Shown piece by piece: positions 32,664 to 43,315 of a DNA stretch of 64,000 bases. Every line of letters starts with the position of its first letter. Within the stretch, counting starts at the first letter, position 1. The notes beneath the pieces were generated by a model that was given only the letters and a program-made list of their open reading frames with translations, had not been told where the DNA came from and did not search any database. Origin of the DNA: Sanderia malayensis (lineage: Eukaryota; Cnidaria; Scyphozoa; Semaeostomeae; Pelagiidae); assembly GCA_013076295.1 (NCBI GenBank), contig RQOL01000392.1:248001-312000 (forward strand), written 5' to 3'. A program made the translations under genes and the position numbers.

Positions 32664-33010
32664 ATGACAAATTTAGAGGATGCATATGTATATCTAAGAA
32701 CGATAAGAGAGGTTGTGCTTGATAGAAATTACATTACTCGATTTACAATCGACACAAACATGGTAAAAGAAACACATGAATTTATTTTACTTGAATATCA
32801 TGGTAAATTTGCAACTAATGTAAGATGTGCACGCATGAGTGAAACAGAGATAATGGAATATTGTAAACCTGATCAAATAGAAATTTTATTGTACCAATTA
32901 ATAAAGAGGCAGCATTACTATAATCTAATAGAATATATAGCAACCATCCTTTTCCTGACGGAAATAGAAGGTTGGCGAAGTTACTGTATTATTATTTAAC
33001 TGGAGAATGA
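32664..33010 (+). pseudogene. Second Fic-domain gene, frameshifted
   Basis: The ATG frame (32664-32999) encodes about 90 residues (TNLEDAYVYLRTIREVVL...), then shifts near 32935. The other frame carries HPFPDGNRRLAKLLYYYL and stops at 33008-33010. This is the Fic loop HPFxxGNGR with Gly-to-Arg at the second glycine, so both the frame and the motif are damaged. The neighbourhood is plus-strand Polinton genes. It pairs with the intact copy at 998-1294, which has the same LAKLL continuation. Confidence 0.7.
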
Positions 33011-33059
33011 CACTGAAGTGATATGATTAAAGCTTAAACAGAAATTGTAGAAAAATTTA

Positions 33060-33330
33060 CCTCAAGCACTTTCAAAAGAAAGTTCTAGAACATTCGAACT
33101 TCAAATGCTAACACCACCTTTCAATAATGACTAGAAATTTCGAAAGAAGGTTCGAGAAATTTCCTAAGAAGGTTCTAGAGCATTCAAACGATGATGTAAT
33201 CGATTGTTGATTGGTTAATGAAAGTGTTGGTAGAGAATATAAAGAGAAGAATCTCAAAGAAAAGTTCATTCAAACAAGACGTTCGTGGAGATAATAGCTC
33301 AAGAATAATTCACAAAGGAACTAATATCCA
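33060..33330. promoter_or_regulatory. Control region with three heat-shock-like elements
   Basis: AGAAA-GTTCT-AGAAC-ATTCG (33077-33096) and AGAAG-GTTCG-AGAAA-TTTCC (33145-33164) are each four perfect alternating NGAAN/NTTCN units. AGAAG-GTTCT-AGAGC-ATTCA (33167-33186) has one mismatch. TGATGTAATCGATTGTTGATTGG follows at about 33194, then ATATAAAGAG near 33238 (TATA-like). About 70 bp further, GTTCGTGGAGATA-TAGCTCAAGAATAATTCA duplicates 32536-32572, the leader of the Fic copy. Confidence 0.65.
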
Positions 33331-33410
33331 GAACTGGTGGAGATGGCCTAGTCACAACCTCCCTTTACATAAAGAAACTCATTGATGATAAATATGCTCT
33401 AACTCTGTAG

Positions 33411-35321
33411 GTGAATAGTAAAGAAAAGGTTTTCACAAAGAGCGTACAATTTTTAGAAATTACGCTGAAACGTTTGTTATCTATAATCAAAGGTCATCTT
33501 TCTGTGAGTGAAGATGGGCGGGTTGAATTTGAAGGAAAGGATTCGAAGAGTCTACTGGAATCAATGAAGGTGAATGTTATATCTAAGCAATATGCTAGAG
33601 TAACAACAAAGTTTCTATCACTATACACAGAAGTGTTAGAAAGTCGTCCAGATGTTGTTGGCGATGGCATGGTTAAAGGGCTTATGCAGCCAAAAGTGAC
33701 ATATCGTTTTTTTTGCTGAAATGGAGAGAATGTAACGTGCTTAGAAGCATGCTGCAAAGAGAGTTTTGTAGTTTGTAGTTTCTGAGTTATTCATTGCCAA
33801 AGTAAGCATTTTGGACAACCTTTTGTAGAAACTGTTACATCACAGTGATGCGCGATCTCAGCAGACGCCCACCTGCGAACCACGGTCAACAAAGCGCTGA
33901 TCGGAGTGAAAATTTTCGACAACAGACACAGCATTGCTTTCTTGGGCCTTGCAGATCAATAAAATAGGATAAAATAAAATGACTGCTCTGTAATAAAATG
34001 AAGTTTAGTAACTGCCGTGGACTTCTCAATGACAATATACACTAACTATTCATCAACAGAACTTTCATTTTCAAAGCGGACATCAATCTTTTGAAGGGAT
34101 AGGCCGTCACGTGCAGAATTTTCATCGCCGTAGTCGACTCCAGGTCTGGCGAGGGGCTCTTTCGTACGCGCTTTGAGCATGCACACTAACTACAGATTAG
34201 TTTTCGTCTTGTTCGCTGCTATTAGGACTATTTCTTGTTTTTTTTGGTTCGTTGTCCGAGGCAGAACTGGTATAATCAAAGCTATCCGACAATTTGAAAT
34301 ATATGAAAAGTTTCACTTCCAGCCTCATACTGTTTCTCGCGTCTGCGTTTCTTGTGCAGAGAACAATAACCTGGTTCAATGTGACCTCACAGAAAACCAA
34401 AATCACGAAAATTTTACTATTTTCAAAAATTTGTTATAAATTTCGTATTTGATCAAAAGCCACGGAAATTAGCTCATAATATGAGAAAAACATCGGGAAT
34501 GTTGCCACTGGTTAGAGAATCAATATTGCCCTGCGCTATCTCAAGTTATTAAAACAATTGTGACGCAAGGTCGAAATTTCCCATACAAACCCCATGGAAA
34601 CTCGATTCTCGTGTCATCACTGTGACGTCATCAGTTTCTACAGACATGGGTGGGTTTGAGCCTAAATAAAACATACCTATACTCGTCAGAAAACACTCAA
34701 AATAGGTTCATGGTGATACTCAGATCTTTTTCTCTCCATTTCAGCAAAAAAACGATAGGTCATTTTTGGCTGCATGGGCCCTTTAAGATGGAAACTTGCA
34801 TTCAACAAAATGGAGATAAACCACAACAATTTTGTCTGAGTGTGAGAAGGTGGAAATGTGAGAAACCAACTAAGATTGGAGTTAATCTCAATGAAGAAAC
34901 GATAAAGTCACTGCTCAATTGGCTACTTTATGATGTTGAAGACACACCTAAAAGGAAGGATGATTATGATGATCTACCCAGTGATGAGTTAGCAGTCAAA
35001 TCAACCAAAAGGAAGGGTGATGATGAATCAGTAGTGAAATCATCTAAAAGAAAAAGACCTTTCAACATGAAGTTATCAATGGAACAACTGTCAAATGATA
35101 AAATTCAAGAAGCATATTCAGCAATCTTCCTGAATTACATTTCAAGAAAAGCAAAGGAGTATTGTAAGAGGTGTTTCAAATCTACTATTGATCCTCATAT
35201 TGAACAGAGTGCAAACTGTATGGCAGCAAATGCATTCAAGTTCATAACATTTCACATTGATTATGCAAATACAAACATGTTAGCTGAGGGGAAGGAATCA
35301 TTCAAAAAAAGCAATGCTTGA
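33411..35321 (+). pseudogene. Polinton gene with a possible PC4-like segment, split by a TTAA element
   Basis: The first part (33411-33676) is helical and hydrophilic (SVQFLEITLKRLLSIIKGHL, EGKDSKSLLESMKV). The second (34783-35321) resumes in the same frame after the TTAA site. The segment FCLSVRRWKCEKPTKIGVNL resembles the strand-turn of PC4 single-strand DNA-binding/coactivator domains (R-x-W/Y ... PTKKGISL). This is tentative. Two KSTKRKG/KSSKRKRP stretches are likely nuclear localisation signals. The start is uncertain: it begins with GTG in the open frame and has a stop close upstream. It follows the heat-shock-like control region. Confidence 0.45.
33677..34782. mobile_element. TTAA-flanked element (1106 bp, piggyBac-like MITE)
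   Basis: Ends AGGGC-TATGCAGCCAAAA and its inverted copy TTTTTGGCTGCATGGGCCCT continue inward for about 55 bp (ATATCGTTTTTTTTGCTGAA...). TTAA lies at 33673-33676 and 34783-34786. Interior non-coding. Removing it and one TTAA restores one continuous frame in the host Polinton gene. Confidence 0.82.
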
Positions 35322-35559
35322 CGAATTGAATGAACATAAACAACATTCCGATCACAATGATCAGCTTGAAAGATTATGCAATAAAATGTTAAGTGGAGAA
35401 TCTCTAGAAAGATCTAAATAGTTATTACAAACTCTGAGTAAGATGGTTTTGAGACTATGTGAAACAGCACTCCCTTGAACGTTATAAGAACGTCACAAAT
35501 TCCGATGTTTAATTAATTGTAAAAGTTCCAATGTTGTTATATAGGGAGTATGATGCTGG

Positions 35560-36244
35560 TTGAAATGTCTTATAAAAATCACTTATGATCTGAGATTCAA
35601 AGCGCCTTTTTTTCTAATATTTTCTGGTGTCAGTGGAAGTGGTAAGACGACTTGGGTGGAAAACCTACTACAAAACTTTAGAGCTATCGTCGACAAAGGC
35701 AGACAATATCCACACCTGTGGTGGATCTCTGGGACGAAACAACCAGGACTATTTGAACGCATTGAGAACGTTTTTCCATGTAATTGCGGATTTATTGCTG
35801 ACTTACCTGAAAACTGGTATGAGGAAATCAAAAATCAAAGAAAAGGATAAACATCGGTGTTGATGATTTAATGCTATAATAGCAAACTTTAAAGACCTTG
35901 GGAAGTTATTTACAAAGGGTAGGTCTCACCTTAACATAAATGTAATTGTAATGATGCAGAATCCTTTTCCAAGAGGTAGCGAAATGAGAAATCTTGCTCT
36001 AAACGCACAATATCAAGTTCTATATAAAAATGCAAGAGATAGAAATCAAATCAGATTTCCTGTACAGGAAATCGTGCCATCTTCCCCAAAAACATTTATT
36101 AATATCTACAATGACGCCACTTCTAGATTATATGGATATTTACTCTGTGATTTCACCCAATCCACTGATGAAGATGTGAGATTTAGAACGAACATCTTTC
36201 CGCGTGAAGCTCCAATGATCATATTCAAACCAAAAAAGCTATAA
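35560..36244 (+). pseudogene. A32-type (FtsK/HerA) genome-packaging ATPase
   Basis: First frame: FLIFSGVSGSGKTTWVENLL, a Walker A with GxxGxGKT/S, then YPHLWWISGTKQPG. After a frame change near 35848 the sequence INIGVDDLML gives the Walker B (hydrophobic strand plus DD). A third frame (35951-36244) has VIVMMQNPFPRGSEMRN (strand and sensor-like Asn/Arg region) and ends with CDFTQSTDED. The family pumps viral DNA into capsids in Polintons, adintoviruses and nucleocytoplasmic viruses. Two breaks inactivate it. Confidence 0.85.
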
Positions 36245-36275
36245 ATAGGATTGAAGGCTAAAACGTAAGTAATAG

Positions 36276-36533
36276 ATGGTGATGATGGACTATGAAAAAT
36301 TGATCATGCTTTCAAGTGAACCAGAACCTGAGAAGGAAATCTCAGGCAAGCTTCCACCAACGAAAAAGAAGGTTATAAGTATAAGAAAGAAGAAAAAGAG
36401 TGTATCATCAAAGATGGGTGGAGATGAAAGGAAGGTTATAAAAACAACACCACATGATTTGAAATGGAGGAGGCGAAGAAAGAAACGATGTTCTAACGTT
36501 AAACTAATGCAGATGTTAATTGACTTAATATGA
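36276..36533 (+). CDS. Small very basic protein (85 aa)
   Basis: It has an acidic start (SSEPEPEKE), then PTKKKVISIRKKKKS and WRRRRKKRCSN, suggesting DNA binding or a nuclear signal. Its stop overlaps the integrase start (ATGA at 36530-36533), so the two are translationally adjacent. No family recognised. Confidence 0.5.
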   Translation: MVMMDYEKLIMLSSEPEPEKEISGKLPPTKKKVISIRKKKKSVSSKMGGDERKVIKTTPHDLKWRRRRKKRCSNVKLMQMLIDLI

Positions 36534-37518
36534 ATATTGGAAAGTTATATTCTGATTCTTCTGTGCCTGATTCTCTAGGGGGCTTAAATAAAACATACAG
36601 GGAATTTAAGAAGTTGATTCCTGATTTTAAAAGGAAAGATATCGAAGAATGGAACAAAACTAGTTAGGCATATTCATTACATAAACCTAGTAGGAGGAAT
36701 TTCAAACTTGAGAGAATAATTACGAATAATGTAGACTATTTGTGGGAATGCGATCTTGTTGATATGAGTTATTTGAAGAAGGAGAATGACAACGTTACAT
36801 TCCTATTAACTTGTATCGATACGCTCAGGAAGTATGCTTGGGTGAAACCTCTGAAGAGGAAAACATCAGGAGAAATTGTAAGAACCTTTCAAGATATCTT
36901 GCTTGAAAGAGGGCCACAAAAGGTGAGATGAGGTAAAGGGAGTGAATTCATGAATAAAGATTTTCAAGAATTGCTGAAGAAAGACAACATTGGGTTCTAC
37001 ACAGCTAACAATGAAGTAAAAGCAGCCATTGTAGAGAGGTTTAATAGGACGCTAAAAGGTCGCATGTATCGATACTTTACCGCAAGAAACACTCCCAGAT
37101 ACATCAATAATTTACAAGAGTTTGTTCATTCCTATAACAACCCCCACCATCGATCCATCGCTATGCGACCATCAGCTGTCAATAAAAGCAACGCCAATAT
37201 CGTTAGAAAGAAGTTGTTTGGAAAGCCGATGAGAAGGAGACAAGTCAACTTCAAAATTGGTGATTACGTTAGTTTGAGTCTGAAAAAGAGGTTGTTCAAG
37301 AAAGGTTATTTACAAAATTATACTGAAGAAATTAGATTACGAAATTAGCAAATTAGCAAATTAGCAAAGAAAAAAGATTAGCAAAGTTTTTAAAGAAAGG
37401 CTACCAAGAATGTATGAAGTTGAAGGGAAAAGGGAAAAACGTCTATTTAATAAGAGGGCGAGGCTATCTACCACAGTTTGATGAGTGGGTTGATGAAGCA
37501 GAATTGGAGGCGATATGA
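36530..37518 (+). pseudogene. Polinton integrase (retroviral type) with C-terminal chromodomain
   Basis: After an N-terminal region (YREFKKLIPDF) come WECDLVDM (first catalytic Asp), GKGSEFMN and VERFNRTLKGRMYRYFT (catalytic Glu). In GKGSEF the usual second Asp of DKGSEF is Gly. Then a beta-barrel-like part (FKIGDYVSLS). In another frame the C-terminus has VYLIRGRGYLPQFDEWVDEA, a chromodomain as in other Polinton integrases. In-frame stops: TAG at 36665-36667 and TGA at 36929-36931. A TTAGCAAA triplet repeat near 37345 accompanies the frameshift. It would insert the element DNA and give 6-bp duplications. Its TGA overlaps the next gene's ATG (37515). Confidence 0.88.
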
Positions 37519-38517
37519 TTGGTGAGGAATTTGATTTGGTCCTTCCTTCAGGATTCACCACTGATAAAAACAAGTTAGTTCATTATATGGTAACTTTACC
37601 TCGTGTATTCAACTTGGATAGCAAGAGAAAGTGGGAAATGGGATTATTACAAATGACTCTATCAGATAGAGAAGAGCAAGGATTGTATGATCAATATTGG
37701 TTTTCAATTTCAAATGAGTATTCCGTGATCACAGGTAAAGATGGTAACATGATAAACTGCGGAGTATATGGATTTTTTTTATGAGAAAGTTTTTCTCAAT
37801 GAAAACATCATCAAGACGAGAGATAACACTCTCGTGTACTATGAATTCAAGAGATTATTCAATGACATGTTATTGGAATTTCCTGATTTTGGTTATCAGT
37901 TAAAGAATATGTTATCAGTTTCCTTGATTGAAGGAAAGGTAGAGTTTAAAATGAAGGATGTTTTAAGATCATTAGGATACTACGAACCAGAGAAAACAAC
38001 ACAAACTAGTTCGTTGTTCATTAGATTTTCAAGGCCCCTAGCATATTTCCTTGGATTAGAAGAGGATTTGACTAATACGTTGGAAGAACATAATGGGTCA
38101 TACATTAAGTATCGATGTAATTATAAAATAGGAGATGTGGTGCGACCTCTGCAATGTATGGATTTGATCATATACAAAAAGAAAGCTGATGGGGGTTCAG
38201 TTAAAGGAGGGAAGATCAAATGTTTAACGAGAATCAAAGATGGTGTACATGTAAATCCACATACAGCTATAAATGTGAAATGTGATCTTCTAGAAAGCAA
38301 CTATCTTGGTGGAATTGAAAAGAAACGAGTATTGAGAAAGCTGTCATTTTATGATGTACATCTTGATACCTATCTGCGATATTTTGCTCCAAAGAGCATA
38401 GTGTTTGCTCCCTTGGAGAAACTACAATTCCAACAAATATCTATCAAGTTGGATAATGATTATGATAATCCTATAAATCCAACACTCTTCTATTCATCTA
38501 AACAATATACTGGTTAG
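37515..38517 (+). pseudogene. Polinton protein of unknown function (about 330 aa), one frameshift
   Basis: The N-terminal frame (MIGEEFDLVLPSGF..., YMVTLPRVFNL, KWEMGLLQM) changes in a run of eight T at about 37771-37779. The second frame runs to 38517 (GYYEPEKTTQTSSLFIRF, LSFYDVHLDTYLRYFAPK, LDNDYDNPINPTLFY). The layout (strand-rich, LP...L.L.G.WE-like start, ending with a beta region) loosely resembles the penton gene two genes down, so it may be a second capsid component. It sits between integrase and penton. Confidence 0.55.
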
Positions 38518-38555
38518 ACATCTATTACCGTAAGGATCAGACCTGTAATTTGAAT

Positions 38556-38912
38556 ATGTACATAACACTAACCAATAGAAGGGTAGCGTTAACTCAACCA
38601 CTAATGGGTGTTACAAAATGCAGAAGGATTGGATGTACATTATTCCGAAAGGATGTCAGCCTAAATCACGATGTCTTTGCCGTTTGTTGTAACTTTATTA
38701 TAAGTAGAGACATTTTTCCACTATTGGGATTGGTGGTTTATGATGATGATAGGAAAGACACCATTTACAAAGTAGCTATCAACCCACCCTCATATGATGT
38801 TATAACTTCGAACATAAAGTCAATCAACATTAGAATCTACGATTGGGAAACACTACAGGATATATCTAATCAGTTTGAAGAAAAGTGCCGGATCGACTTA
38901 CAATTCAGTTAA
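38556..38912 (+). CDS. Hypothetical Polinton protein (118 aa)
   Basis: ATG at 38556, strand-rich with paired cysteines (KCRRIGCTLF, FAVCCNF) and a C-terminal EEKCRIDLQF. It lies directly before the penton gene, whose ATG follows 2 bp after its stop. Intact; no family recognised. Confidence 0.5.
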   Translation: MYITLTNRRVALTQPLMGVTKCRRIGCTLFRKDVSLNHDVFAVCCNFIISRDIFPLLGLVVYDDDRKDTIYKVAINPPSYDVITSNIKSINIRIYDWETLQDISNQFEEKCRIDLQFS

Positions 38913-38978
38913 GATGATCAATGATTTCTACTTAACATGTTCACTTGATAGTGACTTTAATCCAACAATAAAGCTTAA

Positions 38979-40163
38979 AGGAGAACCGACATGCCAAAAT
39001 AATTTTGCCTAAATCGGGAGAAACAATGCCGGAGATTTCAAATATCAACTTCGTTTTTCCAAAAAATCATTCAATTTCGAGTTACAGCCCTTCCAAAAAC
39101 TCGGAAATTGCCGATTATTTTGCAATTTTCGCAACCCTTTCGGTGATAATTTTACTGACGTCACAAATACCATGTTGAAATCAACGTGAAGCAATAACAC
39201 AGTGAGTCATGTCTCCAGTCTCCGGGGAGGGGATGAAAACTCTCTATTAAAATGATTCCTGGGTTTTTATTTATCAGTTAAACATTGTAAAAATGGTTGT
39301 ATGTTCTGCCTATAACTGTAGTGGCACTGGAAAAGCACTTTTCATGTTTTCTTCTTACAAAATTGTTCGCAAACGATGCATAGAAAAAATGCGTTTACTA
39401 AACCTTTTAGGCCTACCAAAGCTTCCAGCCTGTGCGAAAGTCACTTCAAGGAAACATGTTTCCAAAGAAATCCACACTTGATCAAGGTGACAGAAGTGAA
39501 ATTCAAGCTTGCATTGAAGCCAGATGCCATTCCCATTCCACAGTTGATTTGACTTTTTTTCGCCAAAGAGGAAGTGTCATGTGAGATTTATGACGAGCAA
39601 TTCAAGACAGAATAAGGAAAGATTTGGTTCAAAGAAACGGCAAATATACACAAAAATGTCCTGCAAATCTCTATTTGCAATCCTTTCGATGTTAAAATCA
39701 TCATCTTCATGATCGTTCACCCAATCATCATTAGACTCACTTGCTGCCATTGCTGCCTCAGGATTAGGCTCAAACATGAAAATGGCTGAATCGCTTCACC
39801 TTCGAGAATATCCGGGTAGTGAAAGTCATGACTTAAGTCTTTCAGACATTTCTTATTAATTATAAACCTTCTTCCGAGCTGATTAAACACAGAAATGCCT
39901 TCTAAAGCAAGAATAAAAATATCGAAGTGCCTTTTCCTTGTGTTTTGATCATCGTGGCCGAGACAACATGGTATTTGTGACATCACACGCTCTCGGTGGC
40001 TCTCGCTCAAACTCGGTGAAATTCTCGGGATTTTGAAATTCGTATTTCAACTGCCTGTAACTCGAAATTGAATAATTTTTTGGAAAAACGAAGTTGATAT
40101 TTGAAATCTCCAGCATTGTTTCTCCCGATTTAGACAAAATTATTTTGGCGTGTCGGTTCTCCT
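38979..40163. mobile_element. TTAA-flanked element (1185 bp) carrying a THAP remnant
   Basis: Long TIRs (AGGAGAACCGACATGCCAAA and inverse) extend over about 110 bp, with TTAA at 38975-38978 and 40164-40167. It interrupts the penton gene exactly at TTAA. The interior contains a decayed THAP zinc-finger sequence. Confidence 0.85.
39293..39550 (+). pseudogene. THAP-type zinc finger remnant inside the TTAA element
   Basis: The first frame begins VVCSAYNCSGTG and ALFMFSSYK, matching the C-x4-C start and following loop of THAP domains. After a shift the other frame carries CESHFKETCFQRNPHL and LKPDAIP, the C-x2-H half and the AVPTIF-like end. THAP fingers are DNA-binding modules of P-type transposases and host factors. 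Here it is a fragment with at least one frameshift. A minus-strand ORF (39577-40010) nearby has no recognised identity. Confidence 0.6.
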
Positions 40164-41093
40164 TTAAAGAACCATTGCATCTTCATGGGAAATGGGAAGT
40201 GGCTTTAGTAGAAATGTTATATGAGCTGAGTGATAGGATTGAAATTGATAAAAATTCCATCGGAAACTTCTGGAAAATGGCATGTATCTTTAGGATTGGA
40301 ACGGACAAGGTTGGATTCAGTGATTTAATGCTAATACAAAAATATAGCAATGAATATACTACCACATGGCACCTAGCAACAGATAAGAGAGAATATAATT
40401 TTGTATTATACAACCTGGGCTATCGAGTCTTTAAAAGTGAAGAAGTTCAAAAGATGACGGTACGAGAAATAGTCTCTATAATAAACCAACACATAGCTTC
40501 TCCCGAAGATGCTTTTAAGAGACATGTTGCAGAGCTGGGATTACCATTTGAATATTTACCAGAGTTTTCCATCGTTGATTCTAAAGTGAAGATTAAATTT
40601 CCAAAGTATGTGAAAAGAATGATCTTAGGTAAAGAGCTATGCAACATCCTCGGTTTTGTTAATTATTTTGAAGAATATAGTGATAGTATGAATAATGTAT
40701 ACGTGAGAGATACGAGATGGATCCCATGCCCACTTGATGGTGAATATAACGGTGAACCATTATCTAATTACACTTATAAGGAGATCGAAAGAACAACTGA
40801 CGCAGTAGGTGATGAAGATTTTCAAGTTAATGCAAATGGGAAAAACTTGTTTATATATTGCTCACTGTTAGATTATAGAGTAGTTGGTAACGTTAGCACA
40901 CCAGTACTACGGTTTGCACCTCTAACCATCGAGAAGCATAGTGTGAAGTTGGTTGAATTTGAGAACTTGTTCTATTATCCATTATTTTACAACGACGTCA
41001 ACGATTTTGCTATAAAAGTGTTGAATGAGCTGGGTCAACCTATAAAGTTCTATAAGACAAAGCCATCGTTTTTACTTCATTTCAGAAGGAAAC

Positions 41094-41633
41094 ATGTATG
41101 CTCGACCAGTATACAAGTCAAACCTCAGATCATTATATGATTTCCCAATTTACAAGATCACCCCACCTCCATCTTATTATCCCAGACAGAGTGGTCGTGG
41201 CGTTGGTACAATCATAAAGAGAGCAGCACCTGTAATGAAAAGAATCTTGAAACTTATTGCACCAAAAATAGGAATAGCTGCTATGAGGGTAGCACTTCCA
41301 GTCATCAAAGAACATGGAGACAAAGCTCTCAAGCGCATAGCTGCTGGAGAGAATGTGAAGAAAGTAACAAAGGAGATGGAAAAATCCTTCCTTCGTGGTA
41401 TCAAGCGGACCGCAGCTGATGAGGTTGTGAATGTTATGAACAAGGATCTTTTGAATGATGTGAAGAAACAAGCTACGGAGGAGCTAGTTAATACCATGAA
41501 AGGAATATTCGTGCCAAATATAGCTATAAAAAGGGAGAAGGTCTCTCATAAGAGAAGACGCTCGCAGAGTAAGAATAATAATAAGAAGATTTTACTGAAG
41601 AAACTTTTGAAGAATAGTCTCGCAAGAAAATGA
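41094..41633 (+). CDS. Basic amphipathic virion protein (179 aa), pX/pVI-like by character
   Basis: The N-terminus MYARPVYK is followed by a Pro/Tyr-rich stretch. Then RGVGTIIKRAAPVMKRILKL opens an amphipathic helix region, and the long helical body ends with a Lys/Arg tail (KREKVSHKRRRSQSKNN). The GxxxxKRAAP context resembles adenovirus pX/core and pVI-like membrane-active proteins found beside capsid genes. It overlaps penton upstream and the capsid gene downstream (ATGA at 41630). Intact. Confidence 0.6.
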   Translation: MYARPVYKSNLRSLYDFPIYKITPPPSYYPRQSGRGVGTIIKRAAPVMKRILKLIAPKIGIAAMRVALPVIKEHGDKALKRIAAGENVKKVTKEMEKSFLRGIKRTAADEVVNVMNKDLLNDVKKQATEELVNTMKGIFVPNIAIKREKVSHKRRRSQSKNNNKKILLKKLLKNSLARK

Positions 41634-42936
41634 GCATCAAGACAAGCCACGTAGAATGTCCAAGTGAAAACGTGGACTTATTCTGTCAACCGGTCATTCA
41701 AAATGATATTCTCTACTTTAAGGACGTTGAATATTTTCCACGGACAGCTACTCTAAATGCTTCTAAACAGACAGTCGTTTTCGACATTGCAGCACAGTCG
41801 GATCGTATTATTGATTTGAATCATTCATACTTCATTTCAACTCTATCAATTAAAGAAGCAGATGGAACAGACATTGGAAAAAAAACGGGGGATTTCGTTG
41901 GAGTAATCAATATTATTGGTCAATCATTGTGGAAACAAATTGAGTTGCTGTTGAATGACACTCCTGTGACGGAGTCGAATGGTATGTATGCTTATCAATC
42001 ATACCTGGAAACAATTCTCACATATGATGAAACGAGAGCTAAGAATTACTTGAAGATGGCAAATTGGGTGAGTGATACTCCAGGGAAAGAAAGTGCTGGA
42101 TATCCCACTACTGATTCTACCAAAAACCCAGGATTAAATGAGAGGTCAGCGCCATTTGATAACAGTGCAACCGTTAAAGTGATGAAAAAGCCACACGTGA
42201 ATATCTGTAACCAACTCAAATACCTACTACCTGGAGTTCACCTTCAATTGAGATTGAGTCCAAACAGTAATGCTTTTTGTTTAATTATTTAAAATGGTGT
42301 TGCAGTGAACCTACATATAAAAGAAGTTAAACTGGTACTGCGACATATACACATCAAGGATGCCATCTTAAAGGGTATAGAAATGACTCTGATGAAATCT
42401 CCAGCCATGTATCCAGTCTGTCAACCACACATGGTGACTGATCTAATCCCTAGTAGTATAACTAGCTGGGTACAGGATGATTTTTTCAATGGGGAAGTTC
42501 CGAATAGGTTGTTCTTTGGAATCGTTGAAAATACTGCATGTAATGGAGTTCCTAAACAAAGTCCATTCAATTTCGAACATAATAATGTTTCTGCCGTACA
42601 AGTAACTGTTGGTAATCAAGAGATTACACCTCCTCTCAGCTTAAACTTGATGATGATTATTTGGATGCTTACAGTCGTTTGGTGTCTACACTCAACAATT
42701 CCCCTAGCTTGATTGATTACAACACATTCAAGCAAAGAGCCCCAATCTATGGTTTTGATTTGACTTCAAAGGGAAATTGTGAGAATGAGGAATATCTATT
42801 GAAACGAAAGGGCAAGCCTAGGACAAGCATAAACTTTGCAGATGCTGTGGACTCTCTAATAAACTTTGTCATCTTAGGAGAGTTTGATAGAGTAATTAAT
42901 ATTGATGCTCACAAAAACGTCATCCGTGATTGGTAA
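41630..42936 (+). pseudogene. Major capsid protein (double jelly-roll), two breaks
   Basis: The start region (ECPSENVDLFCQPVIQNDIL) is followed by IIGQSLWKQIELLLNDTPVT and YAYQSYLETILTYDE, the conserved capsid signature of Polinton major capsid proteins (W...V.V.LNG..V, YPY.AYLETLL). An in-frame TAA lies at 42290-42292. A frameshift near 42650 separates the final part (LDAYSRLVSTLNNSP ... INIDAHKNVIRDW). Total about 435 codons. Its TAA overlaps the protease ATG (TAATG, 42934-42938). Confidence 0.85.
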
Positions 42937-42954
42937 TGGATGATGTTACATTTA

Positions 42955-43277
42955 GAGGCCCTTTACATGAGAAATTTCAACCCGGGTTGAGGCTGTTGTT
43001 ATCCCACAATGCAATATCCGATATCCTACAATGCAACGCTTTGATTTCAACTCGCCCCGAGTTGAAAATATTTTGCGTTTACATGCGATTTTGCAGTAAT
43101 TTCAACCCGGGTTGAAATTTCAACACTGGTTGAGTTGCCGAGTTGAGTTCAACCCGTGTTGAGTTTCAACTCGGCTTCCTTCATGTAAACGCGATGAAGG
43201 CTTACACCCTCAGCCGAGTTGAAACTCAACCCGTGTTGAACTCAACCCTGGTTGAGATTTCTCATGTAAAGGGCCTC
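42955..43277. mobile_element. TTA-flanked MITE made of TCAACCCGGGTTGA palindromes (323 bp)
   Basis: Ends GAGGCCCTTTACATGAGAAA and inverse, with TTA on both sides (42952-42954, 43278-43280), the size and sequence typical of PIF/Harbinger targets. The interior carries repeated TCAACCCGGGTTGA-like and GTTGAAACTCAAC palindromes, so it could fold extensively. It interrupts codon 6-7 of the protease gene. Confidence 0.8.
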
Positions 43278-43315
43278 TTAATAACTTGTTAGCAAAGAAG
43301 GAAAAACTTCCATAT

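Larger units (their letters stand above)
38914..41140 (+). pseudogene. Penton (minor capsid) protein, split by a TTAA element
   Basis: The first 22 codons (38914-38978) and the rest (40168-41140) are in the same frame across one TTAA. The start MINDFYLTCSL, followed after the junction by PLHLHGKWEVALVEM, is the usual opening of Polinton minor capsid proteins. The C-terminal third has NLFIYCSLLDYRVVGN (the FIYCDI..VGD signature) and FLLHFRR. It would form the capsid vertices. Its end overlaps the next gene (ATG at 41094). Apart from the insertion it is open. Confidence 0.8.
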
